Positions 6,960 through 17,716 of a stretch of 64,000 nt of DNA are shown piece by piece; position 1 is the first letter of the stretch, and each line of letters begins with the position of its first letter. The position numbers were made by a program, and so were the translations under genes. This DNA is from CAZWKQ01 sp964634005 (GTDB lineage: Bacteria; Bacteroidota; Bacteroidia; Bacteroidales; JACABE01): contig CAZWKQ010000003.1 in the NCBI GenBank assembly GCA_964634005.1, positions 62,001-126,000 on the forward strand, given 5' to 3'. The notes beneath the pieces were generated by a model, which saw only the letters and a list, made by a program, of their open reading frames with translations, did not search any database and had not been told where the DNA came from.

Positions 6960-8390
6960 TTACTTTGTTACTTGAATAGGGTTTCCCATGTAAAATTCCA
7001 AAACTAATTTTTTGAAAATATAGTTATATTTAGCTCTAAGTAAATCCGATTCGGCTTTAATAAGCTTGTTTTTAGAATCGTTATAATCAATAGAGTTTAT
7101 TAGACCTACATCAAACTTTTGTTGCATATAGCTGAATGATTCCTGAAAAGATGCTAATGTTTTTTGTGAAGCTTTGTAATTTTTAAAAGCAGCTTGTGCA
7201 TCAGCATAAGCTTGTTCAATATTCTTCTGAAGTTGGTTTTTTGCAAGTTCGAGGTTATAATCGGCATTAAGTAAGTTTAATTTTGCTTTAGCAATACCTG
7301 CATTAACCTGATATCCGTTGAACAATGGTATTGTCAGTGAAAATCGCAATGATTTGCTGAGGTTTTTATCGAGTTGGTCTTTAAACGACATTTTTTCGAA
7401 TTCATAACTTATTTGTTTTTGAACTATTCCTTCGCCTGTACTGGGTAAAGAATAAAGTGTCGGGACATTGTCGGTTACCGAAAACGATTTAATTTTTGTA
7501 TAGTCAAGGAAATTATCAGCGTAACTACTCCCAAAATAACCGCTAAGTGAAATATTAGGATAACGATACCCCCTTGCTATTGCCAGCGAATATTCGGCAC
7601 TTTTGGTTCGGTATTCGGCACTTTTAATTTCCGGCATAGTACTAATTGCATAATTAAAAGCTTGATTTGCCGGTATTAAAGTTGTTTCGTCTTCAACATT
7701 TATTTTTGGAATATATATATCAAATTCTTTGTTTGATTTTAAATCGAGTAATTGTGTAAGCTCAAGGTAAGAAAGTTCTAATTGATTTTGTGCAGCAACC
7801 AAATTGGCTTCTTCCAAAGCACTTTGTGCCTGCATATCAAGTAAACTGCCTTTAGCTACAGTACCTGCCTCAAACAATTTCTTGGTTCTTTCGACTTGCA
7901 ATCTGCTTATATTTACTTGATTTTGTTGGACTTCCAACTGTTCTTTATTCAATATTATCAGTAAATACGCTTGTGCAATACGAAGTGAAATATCATTTTT
8001 CATCTTTTCAAGGTCGAAATTACTGGCATTGTAATTCGATTCGTTTAATTTAACCGTGTTTAATTTTTGAAAACCGTTGAAAATATCAATTGATGAAGTT
8101 AATGCAAATGTATTTGATTGTGTTTGTAAGTCGGTATAAGTGTTGGAAGTTGGGTCAATATTTCTTCCCCAATTGTAATTATGACTTGCACTTGCATTTA
8201 AATTAGGGAGTAAATTTAATTTGCTTTGCAATGAATTTATCTTTTCTGTTTCGGTAGATAATTTGCTTTGTTTAATATATAAATTGTTCTCTAAAGCATA
8301 ATTAATGCATTCTTCTAATGTCCATTTTTTTTGACTATAAACAACAATAAAATTCAAGATTATAATCAGAAAAATAAATATTTTCTTCAT
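6960..8390 (-). CDS. TolC family outer-membrane channel protein
   Basis: 476 residues. A signal peptide (residues 1-20, ending IVVYSQ) leads into the usual TolC opening WTLEECINYALENNLYIKQS. Two homologous halves of long helices and short beta strands follow: NLNASASHNYNWGRNIDP in the first half, and RYPNISLSGYFGSSYADNF and SLRFSLTIPLFNGYQV in the second. Outer-membrane trimers of this type form the exit duct of tripartite efflux or type I secretion. It is the first gene of a four-gene minus-strand operon with the adaptor, tsaB and usp. A -7 element is visible 59 bases upstream of the ATG. The substrate cannot be told because the pump is missing. Confidence 0.92.
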   Translation of the reverse strand: MKKIFIFLIIILNFIVVYSQKKWTLEECINYALENNLYIKQSKLSTETEKINSLQSKLNLLPNLNASASHNYNWGRNIDPTSNTYTDLQTQSNTFALTSSIDIFNGFQKLNTVKLNESNYNASNFDLEKMKNDISLRIAQAYLLIILNKEQLEVQQNQVNISRLQVERTKKLFEAGTVAKGSLLDMQAQSALEEANLVAAQNQLELSYLELTQLLDLKSNKEFDIYIPKINVEDETTLIPANQAFNYAISTMPEIKSAEYRTKSAEYSLAIARGYRYPNISLSGYFGSSYADNFLDYTKIKSFSVTDNVPTLYSLPSTGEGIVQKQISYEFEKMSFKDQLDKNLSKSLRFSLTIPLFNGYQVNAGIAKAKLNLLNADYNLELAKNQLQKNIEQAYADAQAAFKNYKASQKTLASFQESFSYMQQKFDVGLINSIDYNDSKNKLIKAESDLLRAKYNYIFKKLVLEFYMGNPIQVTK

Positions 8391-8448
8391 TTTTTTTTAT
8401 TTTATTCTACTATAACGAAGTAGCGTTAAATTCAATTAAATTATTGTT

Positions 8449-8456
8449 CAAAAGTA
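8449..8456 (-). promoter_or_regulatory. Bacteroidota -7 promoter element for the tolC operon (TACTTTTG)
   Basis: On the minus strand TACTTTTG matches TAnnTTTG and lies 58 bases before the tolC-like ATG. No -33 box at the usual spacing. Confidence 0.4.
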
Positions 8457-8637
8457 TGAATAAAACAAATTCTATTGATGGATTTTGAGTTTTTTTTGTT
8501 AAATAACGGATATTTTAAGATTAAACGGCTTTTTTTAAAGATAAATCTATATTAAACCTTATACTGATTTTAATACTTTAATAACAATTTAATTTGATAA
8601 TTAATAAAAATTTAAGATTAAAAAAATTAAAATCGCT

Positions 8638-8645
8638 TATATTTG
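8638..8645 (+). promoter_or_regulatory. candidate -7 element for the giant PKD gene (TATATTTG), with a long leader
   Basis: TATATTTG fits TAnnTTTG. If used, the transcript would carry a leader of about 270 bases before the ATG at 8924. The rest of the 8391-8923 gap is AT-rich. I saw no coding sequence in it and no obvious terminator or riboswitch core. Confidence 0.3.
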
Positions 8646-8923
8646 TCTTAGGTTTTGAAATGCAATTACAGAAGTATAGTATTACTGACTTATTACTGCA
8701 TTATTAAAAGTTTATTAAAATGAAATAAGCCGTAACAGTCAGTTTTTTGGGTAAAGTTTAGCATTTAAAACTTAGTTTTAAAGCTTTATTGAAAATGATT
8801 TAATATTATTTCTTTAGCTATAGTTTTCTGTTAATAAACAGATTAGCTAATGAAGCAATTGTTGTAGGGGGAAAAACAGTTTATTACAAATTCTCTTTGA
8901 GAAGTGTGAAGAAAAAAAACAAT

Positions 8924-11900
8924 ATGATTGATTTCAACAGATTATACATTGAGCTGAGAAATTCAGGCAATGTACTTAAAAAACTAATTAGTACTATTTT
9001 ATTTTTTATAATCAGCTGCTATAATTTATTATATTCACAGCCTTGCAGCAATTCGGTAATATCACCGGGTTTTACATATACTCAGACATGTAACACCAAA
9101 ACAGTAAATTTCACGAATACATCAGTAGTTTTAACAGGCAGTGTTGTGTCTGTAAACTGGAATTTTGGGGATGGTAACAACAGCAATCTTTCAAATCCTA
9201 CATACACTTACGCAAACTTTGGTACATACTTGGTTACATTAACATTAACACATAGCTCAGGTTGTAGTTCAGTAATAACGGACAGTGTAAAAGTTTTGCC
9301 TCCAATTTCTCCCGATTTTACTTTTAATTTTGACAGTGTTTGTCCAAGTCAGTTAATTTCTTTCACAAATTTAACTGTTGGTAATAATTTGTCGTATAAA
9401 TGGTATTTTCGGGATGGACCTAACTACAATGCCGTAAGCAATACAGCTTATAGTCCTTCTCATTATTTTACAAATGCCGTAGGTATAACAGGTACCGGAT
9501 ATGTTACTTTTGATATTAAACTGGAAGTTATTGATAATAATGGATGTATATACAGTATTTCAAAACCGCTTACATTAAAACAAAGACCTTATATAGACTT
9601 TATTGAGTACGGTAACTTTAAAAGATGTCAGAGTGTTATTGGAAATACATTAGATACAGCTTATATATATAACTATTCAACAGTTTCACAAATTTCATCA
9701 TATGAGATTAATTGGGGAAATGGTTCAGGATTTGTACCAATTACAACCCCTTTTACAAATAATATACCGGTTACCAATATATATTCGGGAGTAAATAATT
9801 ATCCAATAGAAATAAAAGCTACGGGCAATAATGGTTGTATAAGTGTATTTAAAGATACTTTCAAAATATTAAGTATTCCACAGCCTGATTTTACATCTTT
9901 ACAGTATAATTCAGGTTGTGTACCATTTACTGTTTTTACTGTTAACAACAGTTCGGGAATTACTTCCAACACTTTGACATATATAAATTGGGGTGATAAT
10001 GTTATTGATACACTTCCATTAGGAGCTATTGCAGGAGATACTCTTTATCATACTTACAATTCAACTACTTGTATCAATGGAAATACAGTGCCTTTTACAA
10101 TTGTTATGACTACAAAAAATGAATGCGGCTCACCTTTTAAAAGTTATGGCCCCATAAATGCATTTAAACCACCTATTGCTGATATAAATACATCATTATC
10201 ATCTTATTGCGTCGGGTATCCTGTATTATTTCAAAATCTTACTATTCCAAATTATTGTGCAGATAATCCCAGAACATTTTATACTTGGGATTTTGGAGAT
10301 ACAATTATAAGTATTTTAGCTCCTTTGAATAACCCGACTCCTAATATAACCAGAATTTTTAATCAACCCGGAACCTACACGGTATATCTTACTGCAGAAA
10401 ATAACTCTCCAACATCCTCAGGAAAGCCGGGATGTGGTAGTACTATAGATTCTGTAACTATTGCCATTTATGATGCTGATGCAAATTTTACTTTCGATAC
10501 TGTGTGTTTTGGAAATCCCACTCATTTTACCGATTTATCTTCGGCTTCGGGTGGAACAATTATATCAAGAATCTGGGATTTTGGCGATGGGACTACAAGT
10601 ACACAAACAAACCCTTCTCATACATATTTATCACCGGGTAAATACGTTGTTAAGCTTACGATTACTTCAAGTCATAGTTGTACTGATTATAAAATCGATA
10701 CTGTAACAGTAAATCAACTTCCAAACCCTAAGTTTTCGACTATTAATACATGTTTTGGAGATACTACCGTATTTCAAAATACAACAATAGCAAATTCGGA
10801 TAGTATAGTATCTTTTCTTTGGAATTTTAGTACGGGTTTTTCAAGCAATATAGCTAATCCTGCTTACCAATTTCCATCTTACGGAACATTTAATGTTAAT
10901 TTACAAGCAGTTAATAATAAAGGTTGCTCCAAGGATACTACTATTGCTGTTATTATTAAGCAAAATCCAATAGCTTCTTTTTATACAGATACTGTTTGTT
11001 CAGGTTATCAAAGGGTATTTACAAGTAATTCGTTATCGTCTAATGGCGGAATTGCCGGTTATTACTGGACAATGGGTGACGGAAACGGTGTTTGTTTTAG
11101 TTCGGATACTGTATATAATTATCCGGGAGCAGGTACATATTCTGTATATTTACAAGTTACTGACAGTTTTGGTTGTAAAGATGATACTACAAAACAAATT
11201 TATCTGGGTGCTGTTCCTATAGCCGATTTTTCGTATAGTAACATGTGCTTCGGAAGTCAAACCTTATTTACAAACACTTCTGTTGATCAGGGAGTTCCGA
11301 TAACTCAATATTATTGGAATTTTGGAGACGGTTATTCATCCACATTGATTAATCCTTCGCATACTTTTACATCACTTCAGAATTACAATGTTGTTCTAAC
11401 TGTCAGTAATATAAATGGTTGTAAAGACTCTATCCAAAAGGTTATTAGTATAGATACATTACCAAAACCCAATTTTGTTTCAAATACTGTTTGTGTAGGA
11501 GATACAACAAAATTTACAAACTTATCGCTTTCTTATTCATCATCAATAATTTCACTATTATGGAATTTTGGAGACGGAACAACTGATACTGTTTATAACC
11601 CAATGCATTTATATTCAGGGTCAGGGTCTTACAATGTTACTTTAACCGTTACAGATTCAAAAAATTGTATTTCCGATACCACAATAACTGTTAATGTAAT
11701 TTCACCTCCCAATCCTGATTTTACTATTCAACAAAGTTGTATAGGAATTCCGGTTCAATTTACACCTGTTTTTAATAATTCAGCAATTACAGTTTCAAAT
11801 TGGAGTTTTGGGTATAACAACGATTCCAGTTCATTAGTAACACCCACATATACTTACCCTCAGACAGGAAATTATACTGTAAGTTTTAAATTAGTTGACA

Positions 11901-14900
11901 ATTTCGGCTGTAAAAATGATACAAGTAAAACCATTTATATTAGCCAGTTTCCCGTGGCAAATTTCAAGTTTGATACTGTTTGTTTTGGTGATTCAACAAA
12001 ATTTGTTGATATTTCGAATGATAATGGCGTTGCCATATCGACATGGCAATGGGGTTTTTATAATCAAGGTGTTTCAAATGACACAAACCCTGTTTTTTTC
12101 TTTAATCATGCCGGATTTTACCAAACAAGTTTAGTGGTAACTAATATTTATGGCTGTTCTGATTCGGTTATTATGCTTGTGAAAGTTGATACTACTCCTA
12201 TTGCAAACTTCTCAGTTAATAACGTTTGTATAGGAAACAGTGTTCAGTTCAATGATTTATCATCTACCACAGGCTCTCCGATAATATATTGGTCGTGGAA
12301 TTTTGGCAACGGTGATTCTGCTAACATTCAAAACCCTCAGTATTTATATCAAAATTCAGGAAATTATAATGTTAGTCTGTCGGTTAAAAAGAGTAACGGT
12401 TGTTCTAAGGATACAACGCAAATAGTAAAAATTTACCCCTTGCCGTCTCCTGATTTTACTACAAGCTCTGCATGCGAGCAAAATCAAATTTATTTCTATC
12501 CTAATGATACATTAGCTTTTTTAGCATATTGGAATTTTGGAGATGGGTCGGTTGATTCATCGTTAAATCCTAATCATACTTATATCAATTCGGGGATTTA
12601 CCAGATATATTTAAAAGTAACAGATTCAAATTATTGTGTGTCCGATACTATTAAATCATTATTTGTTTCTCCTCTTCCAACAGCTCAGTTTATTAGTGAT
12701 ACGGTATGTAGCGGAAATAGTACAAGTTTTACGAATTTATCACAAGATAACGGGTATTCAATAGTTTCATATAATTGGGATTTTGGTGATTCATCATTTT
12801 CACAAAATATTAATCCCGGTCATTTGTATTTACAGGCTGGTTTGTATAATGCAATGCTCAAGGTTACCAATATTAACGGGTGTATCGACAGTGTGTTTCA
12901 TTCAGTACAAGTAGATACTTTGCCTTTTGTAGATTTTACTTCAAATAATTCGTGTTTAAATGACAGTATAACCTTTACTGATATAAGTATAGCAAATTCC
13001 GATTCAATTTCAACATGGTTATGGAATTTTGGGAATAACGATTCGAGCTACCTTCAGAATCCTGTTTATCAATATAATTTTAATGGGACTTATCAGGTTA
13101 CTTTAAATGTAACTAATTCTAAAGGTTGTAAAAATCAAAAGATTAAACAAGTGAATGTTTTTCCTTTGCCTGTTGCCAATTTTGGATTTGATACTGTTTG
13201 CAAGGGTTCTGTTGTTAATTTTTACGATTCATCTTATTCTGTTTCGTCGAATATAAATCAATGGAATTGGAATTTTGGCGATTCAATAGGTTATTCACAA
13301 CAACAGAATCCATCTTATGTTTATAATACGCAGCAATTGCAGTATAATGTTACGTTAATGGTTGTTGATACTAATTTATGTAAATCGTCAGTAACCAAAA
13401 ATATTGTAATGCGTGCGCTGCCTGTTGCAAACTTTTATGCAAATATTGTTTGTTCGGGTTTCCCGACATTATTTACAGACAGTTCATATTCTACATCAAC
13501 AAATATTTCAAATTGGCAATGGAATTTTGGTGATAATACTCCGTTTTCAAATTCCCAAAATCCTCAACATCAGTATCCTATTGTTAATAGCATCACGACA
13601 TATTATCCTTATTTAAAGGTTACTGATAATTACGGTTGTGTTGATAGTATTCAGAAAACTGTTAATATTTTCCCACCGGTTAAAGCTGATTTCATAAGTG
13701 ATACAGCATGCAATAATTCATTAGTAAATTTGGTTGATAATTCTCTAAGTCAGTCATCCCCTATTGTTTCGTGGGAATGGAATTTCGGAAACGGAGATAC
13801 AGTGTACGGACAGGTGCCTTTTTATGCATACAGTAATGTATTAACAACAAGTTTGTATAATGTTGTATTAAAAGTAACTGATTCGCTGGGTTGTAAAGAT
13901 ACTGTTTATCATCCTGTATTAATTTATCCGCAGCCTGTTGTCAATTTTAAAGCAGATACATCTTGCTTAGGATTTAATACTATTTTTACCGACCTATCAT
14001 ACAGCAATGGGGGAGCATTAACATCATGGAACTGGAATTTTGGAGGAACAGGGACTTCAAATTATAAAAATACAAGTCATGTTTTCCCAAACTGGGGTAT
14101 TTACAATACTGTTTTAACGGTTACCGATACTAACGGATGTTCAAATAGCATAACCAAGCCTATTTTAGTAGATTCATTACCTGAAGCAAATTTTAGTTTC
14201 AGTGGCAATTGTGCAAGCGGACTTATTAATTTTTATGATAATACAATTCCGCATGGTGCTCCAAATGTGTCGTGGCTATGGAATTTCGGTAATTCTTATA
14301 TTTCTACTCAACAAAATCCGATACATTATTACCAGAATATTGGAACATATAATGTTACTCTTACCGTAACAAATGGTAATGGTTGTTACAGCAGTATATC
14401 AAAGCCGGTTTATGTAAATCCTTCTTTAAATTATACTTTTACTGCCGATACAGTATGTCTTGGAATGGCTACACAATTTATCGACAGTTTTGTTGTTCAG
14501 ACAACTCAAATAGTTGCAAGATATTGGAACTTTGGCGATGGCACTACTTCTACAATACAAAATCCGCAACATGTATATTCTAATTCGGGTGTTTACAATG
14601 TTGCTTTAACTGTGTTGGACACAAATGGTTGTGTCGAAACAATTCAGAAAGCTGTTAAAGTTGATGCTAAGCCAATAGCGGATTTTAATTTTAATACTGC
14701 TTGTTTAGGTGATACTACAATTTTTACAAATACATCATTTTCGGCTACAACTGTAAACTATTATTATTGGAATTTTGGAGACGGAAATACCTCAACATTA
14801 TTAAATCCAAAGCATAAATATCAAAATAGCGGAAATTACTGGGTTAAACTAATTATTACTAATTCCAATGGTTGTATCGATTCTATTGTTAAGCAAGTGT

Positions 14901-17716
14901 CAGTATTACCGGTACCGTCTGCTTATTTTAGTACAAGTGATGTTTGTTCAGGATTCCCTGCTATTTTTATTGATTCTTCTTTCGGTAACGGCAGTTATGT
15001 TAATTCATGGATTTGGAGTTTTGGCGATGGCGATAGTTTGATTATTAATAATCCGTCGCAATTTACCCCGACAGTTACACATTCTTATCAAAATCCGGGG
15101 ATTTATAATGTTAGTTTGAAGATTGGTAATAATGCTTGTTCAAACACTTTTGCCAAAAATATTGAAATTTATCCAACTCCAAAAGCAGGCTTTATCGTTC
15201 AAAATCAATGTTTAAACGACACAACAATATTTACGGACACATCTTCTTCAACAGCATATCCTATAAATCAATGGCAATGGAGTTTTGGCGACAACACTTT
15301 TGGAAATGCACAACACCCTCAACATATTTACGGTCAATCCGGTAATTATGTCATTATTCTTAAAGTTACCGATACTAAAGGATGTAATAACACTGTTTCA
15401 AAAAATTTAGTTATACAGCCTTTGCCTATAGCAAATTTCAATTATTCGCAAACATGTTTTCACGATAGTACATATTTTACTGATTTATCGTTTGGTAATG
15501 GCAGTTCAATTGTTGGCTGGGATTGGAATTTCGGAGATCTAAGCTTAAATTCGACTCAGCAAAACCCGGTTCATTATTATTCAAATCCAAAGAATTACAG
15601 TGTTAACCTTAAAATTACAAATTCATGGGGTTGTAAAAATTCAATTTCTTTACCTGTAGTTGTTGATTCATTACCAAAGGCTAATTTTATAAATTCGAGT
15701 ACTTGTTTGGGGAATCAAACAATATTTACCAATACATCTATTGGTTATGGCAGCTCGATAAATCAATGGCAATGGAATTTCGGAGACGGTTCGGGATTAT
15801 CATTTATTCAAAATCCCGTTCACAGTTACCAAAATCCAGGTATTTACCCTGTGAAACTGTTAGTAAAAAATATTAAAGGATGCAGCGATTCTATTGTAAA
15901 ACCGGTACAAATTGATACACTACCTTTTGCTAATTTCAAAGCCGATACTGTTTGTTTAGGTTTTGCAACTCATTTTACAAATTTATCATATTCATACGGT
16001 AATTTAGCTCTTAGCTATTTATGGAATTTCGGTGATAATACGCCAAACTCAAATGCTGTTAATCCAATTCATACATACTCAAATCCGGGCAATTATACTG
16101 TAACATTAACAGTTACCGATGCTAATGGTTGCAGTAAAACTGTGCAGAAGAATGTAGTAGTAAATAATGTACCGATTGCCGGTTTCAATGCTCCTCCCAC
16201 TGTATTTCCATCTACAACCGTATTTACGAATACTTCAGTCGGAAACCCGTCAGCATTAGTAAATTGGAATTGGAATTTTGGTGATGGTATTGGTTTCAGT
16301 AATCAGCAAAATCCGTCTTATAATTATGCTGCTGCTGATACTTATAATGTAAGACTTATAGTTACAGATGTTAATGGCTGCAAGGATACAGTGGTAAAGC
16401 CTGTTATAGTATATATTTTAAATCAATACATTATTGCTGATTTCACATTCAATAATGCTTGTTTTAATTCGCCTGTTTATTTCACCGATTCGAGTGTTAT
16501 TGGCACGGGAATGGGAATATTATCATGGAATTGGGATTTTGGAGATAATACATATTCAAATATCCAGAACCCTGTACATTATTACTCATCGGCGGGAAAT
16601 TATCAAGTCAGATTGATAGTAAACGGAATAGGAGGGGTTTCGGATACTATTGTAAAAACTGTAAGTATATTTAATAATCCTGTTGCAGATTTTGATAATT
16701 CGGGAGTTTGTTTGGGAGTAGCTAAAACTTTTACCGATTTATCTACAGTCGTTAATGGAAATATAATAGGATGGGATTGGAATTTTGGCAATGGGAACTC
16801 TGCAAACGGATTGAATCATAGTATTATATATAATTCTCTGGGTAATTTTAACGTACAATTAGTAGTAACTTCGGATAATGGTTGTATTGATACCATAATA
16901 AAAACCGTTAAGGTTAACCCTTTACCGGCAATAAGTTTTTCTTCTGATATAGTGGAGGGATGCCCACCATTATTTATAACTTTTACTGACAGTTCTGTTG
17001 TGGATTCGGGATTTATAGTTCTGAGGAATTGGAATTTCGGTAACGGAAGTACTATTAATTCTAATCAAAATCAGGTGTCGACAACTTATTTAATTTCAGG
17101 AACTTATTCTGTAACTCTAAATGCGGTTTCAAATAGTGGTTGTTCATCTTATATGACAATACCAAATATGATAACCGTATATCCTATGCCGGTGGCCGAC
17201 TTTTTTGCAGATCCATCAATGACTAACATTATTGAACCAAGAATTCAGTTTATTGATAATTCTACTAATGCAGCTTTCTGGAGTTGGGATTTTGACGATG
17301 GTTTTACATCTACATTACAATCGCCCGTACATAATTATCAGTTCCCGGGAGATTATTATCCCTTACTGAAAGTTACAACAGTACAGGGCTGTTCTGATAC
17401 AATTTCCAAAAGAGTAGTAATTTTAAAAAATGCTTCTTTTTATGCTCCAAATGCATTTTCTCCCAATAATGACGGTTATAATGATATTTTTCAGGTTTAT
17501 GGATACAATATTGAAAACGGACCTTTCGAAATGTTGATTTTCTCGAGATTCGGCGATTTAATATATTCAACAAAAGACTACAATAAAGGCTGGGATGGGA
17601 CATATAAAGATACAGGGTCATTATGTCCTGAAGGTGTATATGTTTGGAGAGTTACTTATACCGACGGAATGGGAAGACTTAATAAAGCCACAGGTCATGT
17701 AACTTTGATAAAATAA
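8924..17716 (+). CDS. giant multi-PKD-domain T9SS surface protein with type B (CHU_C) C-terminal signal
   Basis: About 2930 residues. I take the ATG at 8924 as the start because it gives a proper signal peptide (about 39 residues, ending NLLYSQ). An in-frame TTG at 8897 would add nine residues. After it come about 33 PKD-like Ig-fold repeats of about 85 residues. Each is marked by a W-x-(W/F)-x-F-G-D/N-G turn (such as NWNFGDGNNS and WQWNFGDGSG) and by a final TVTD..GC.D strand. Most repeats carry a pair of cysteines, one in the first strand (F..DTVC.G) and one near the end (NGC). The last 90 residues (FYAPNAFSPNNDGYNDIF onward) are the gliding-motility/T9SS type B sorting domain. The protein is expected to be exported by type IX secretion and shown on the surface, in the manner of SprB-class adhesins. 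Its stop codon directly abuts the stop of the converging PorE-like gene. Confidence 0.93.
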   Translation: MIDFNRLYIELRNSGNVLKKLISTILFFIISCYNLLYSQPCSNSVISPGFTYTQTCNTKTVNFTNTSVVLTGSVVSVNWNFGDGNNSNLSNPTYTYANFGTYLVTLTLTHSSGCSSVITDSVKVLPPISPDFTFNFDSVCPSQLISFTNLTVGNNLSYKWYFRDGPNYNAVSNTAYSPSHYFTNAVGITGTGYVTFDIKLEVIDNNGCIYSISKPLTLKQRPYIDFIEYGNFKRCQSVIGNTLDTAYIYNYSTVSQISSYEINWGNGSGFVPITTPFTNNIPVTNIYSGVNNYPIEIKATGNNGCISVFKDTFKILSIPQPDFTSLQYNSGCVPFTVFTVNNSSGITSNTLTYINWGDNVIDTLPLGAIAGDTLYHTYNSTTCINGNTVPFTIVMTTKNECGSPFKSYGPINAFKPPIADINTSLSSYCVGYPVLFQNLTIPNYCADNPRTFYTWDFGDTIISILAPLNNPTPNITRIFNQPGTYTVYLTAENNSPTSSGKPGCGSTIDSVTIAIYDADANFTFDTVCFGNPTHFTDLSSASGGTIISRIWDFGDGTTSTQTNPSHTYLSPGKYVVKLTITSSHSCTDYKIDTVTVNQLPNPKFSTINTCFGDTTVFQNTTIANSDSIVSFLWNFSTGFSSNIANPAYQFPSYGTFNVNLQAVNNKGCSKDTTIAVIIKQNPIASFYTDTVCSGYQRVFTSNSLSSNGGIAGYYWTMGDGNGVCFSSDTVYNYPGAGTYSVYLQVTDSFGCKDDTTKQIYLGAVPIADFSYSNMCFGSQTLFTNTSVDQGVPITQYYWNFGDGYSSTLINPSHTFTSLQNYNVVLTVSNINGCKDSIQKVISIDTLPKPNFVSNTVCVGDTTKFTNLSLSYSSSIISLLWNFGDGTTDTVYNPMHLYSGSGSYNVTLTVTDSKNCISDTTITVNVISPPNPDFTIQQSCIGIPVQFTPVFNNSAITVSNWSFGYNNDSSSLVTPTYTYPQTGNYTVSFKLVDNFGCKNDTSKTIYISQFPVANFKFDTVCFGDSTKFVDISNDNGVAISTWQWGFYNQGVSNDTNPVFFFNHAGFYQTSLVVTNIYGCSDSVIMLVKVDTTPIANFSVNNVCIGNSVQFNDLSSTTGSPIIYWSWNFGNGDSANIQNPQYLYQNSGNYNVSLSVKKSNGCSKDTTQIVKIYPLPSPDFTTSSACEQNQIYFYPNDTLAFLAYWNFGDGSVDSSLNPNHTYINSGIYQIYLKVTDSNYCVSDTIKSLFVSPLPTAQFISDTVCSGNSTSFTNLSQDNGYSIVSYNWDFGDSSFSQNINPGHLYLQAGLYNAMLKVTNINGCIDSVFHSVQVDTLPFVDFTSNNSCLNDSITFTDISIANSDSISTWLWNFGNNDSSYLQNPVYQYNFNGTYQVTLNVTNSKGCKNQKIKQVNVFPLPVANFGFDTVCKGSVVNFYDSSYSVSSNINQWNWNFGDSIGYSQQQNPSYVYNTQQLQYNVTLMVVDTNLCKSSVTKNIVMRALPVANFYANIVCSGFPTLFTDSSYSTSTNISNWQWNFGDNTPFSNSQNPQHQYPIVNSITTYYPYLKVTDNYGCVDSIQKTVNIFPPVKADFISDTACNNSLVNLVDNSLSQSSPIVSWEWNFGNGDTVYGQVPFYAYSNVLTTSLYNVVLKVTDSLGCKDTVYHPVLIYPQPVVNFKADTSCLGFNTIFTDLSYSNGGALTSWNWNFGGTGTSNYKNTSHVFPNWGIYNTVLTVTDTNGCSNSITKPILVDSLPEANFSFSGNCASGLINFYDNTIPHGAPNVSWLWNFGNSYISTQQNPIHYYQNIGTYNVTLTVTNGNGCYSSISKPVYVNPSLNYTFTADTVCLGMATQFIDSFVVQTTQIVARYWNFGDGTTSTIQNPQHVYSNSGVYNVALTVLDTNGCVETIQKAVKVDAKPIADFNFNTACLGDTTIFTNTSFSATTVNYYYWNFGDGNTSTLLNPKHKYQNSGNYWVKLIITNSNGCIDSIVKQVSVLPVPSAYFSTSDVCSGFPAIFIDSSFGNGSYVNSWIWSFGDGDSLIINNPSQFTPTVTHSYQNPGIYNVSLKIGNNACSNTFAKNIEIYPTPKAGFIVQNQCLNDTTIFTDTSSSTAYPINQWQWSFGDNTFGNAQHPQHIYGQSGNYVIILKVTDTKGCNNTVSKNLVIQPLPIANFNYSQTCFHDSTYFTDLSFGNGSSIVGWDWNFGDLSLNSTQQNPVHYYSNPKNYSVNLKITNSWGCKNSISLPVVVDSLPKANFINSSTCLGNQTIFTNTSIGYGSSINQWQWNFGDGSGLSFIQNPVHSYQNPGIYPVKLLVKNIKGCSDSIVKPVQIDTLPFANFKADTVCLGFATHFTNLSYSYGNLALSYLWNFGDNTPNSNAVNPIHTYSNPGNYTVTLTVTDANGCSKTVQKNVVVNNVPIAGFNAPPTVFPSTTVFTNTSVGNPSALVNWNWNFGDGIGFSNQQNPSYNYAAADTYNVRLIVTDVNGCKDTVVKPVIVYILNQYIIADFTFNNACFNSPVYFTDSSVIGTGMGILSWNWDFGDNTYSNIQNPVHYYSSAGNYQVRLIVNGIGGVSDTIVKTVSIFNNPVADFDNSGVCLGVAKTFTDLSTVVNGNIIGWDWNFGNGNSANGLNHSIIYNSLGNFNVQLVVTSDNGCIDTIIKTVKVNPLPAISFSSDIVEGCPPLFITFTDSSVVDSGFIVLRNWNFGNGSTINSNQNQVSTTYLISGTYSVTLNAVSNSGCSSYMTIPNMITVYPMPVADFFADPSMTNIIEPRIQFIDNSTNAAFWSWDFDDGFTSTLQSPVHNYQFPGDYYPLLKVTTVQGCSDTISKRVVILKNASFYAPNAFSPNNDGYNDIFQVYGYNIENGPFEMLIFSRFGDLIYSTKDYNKGWDGTYKDTGSLCPEGVYVWRVTYTDGMGRLNKATGHVTLIK

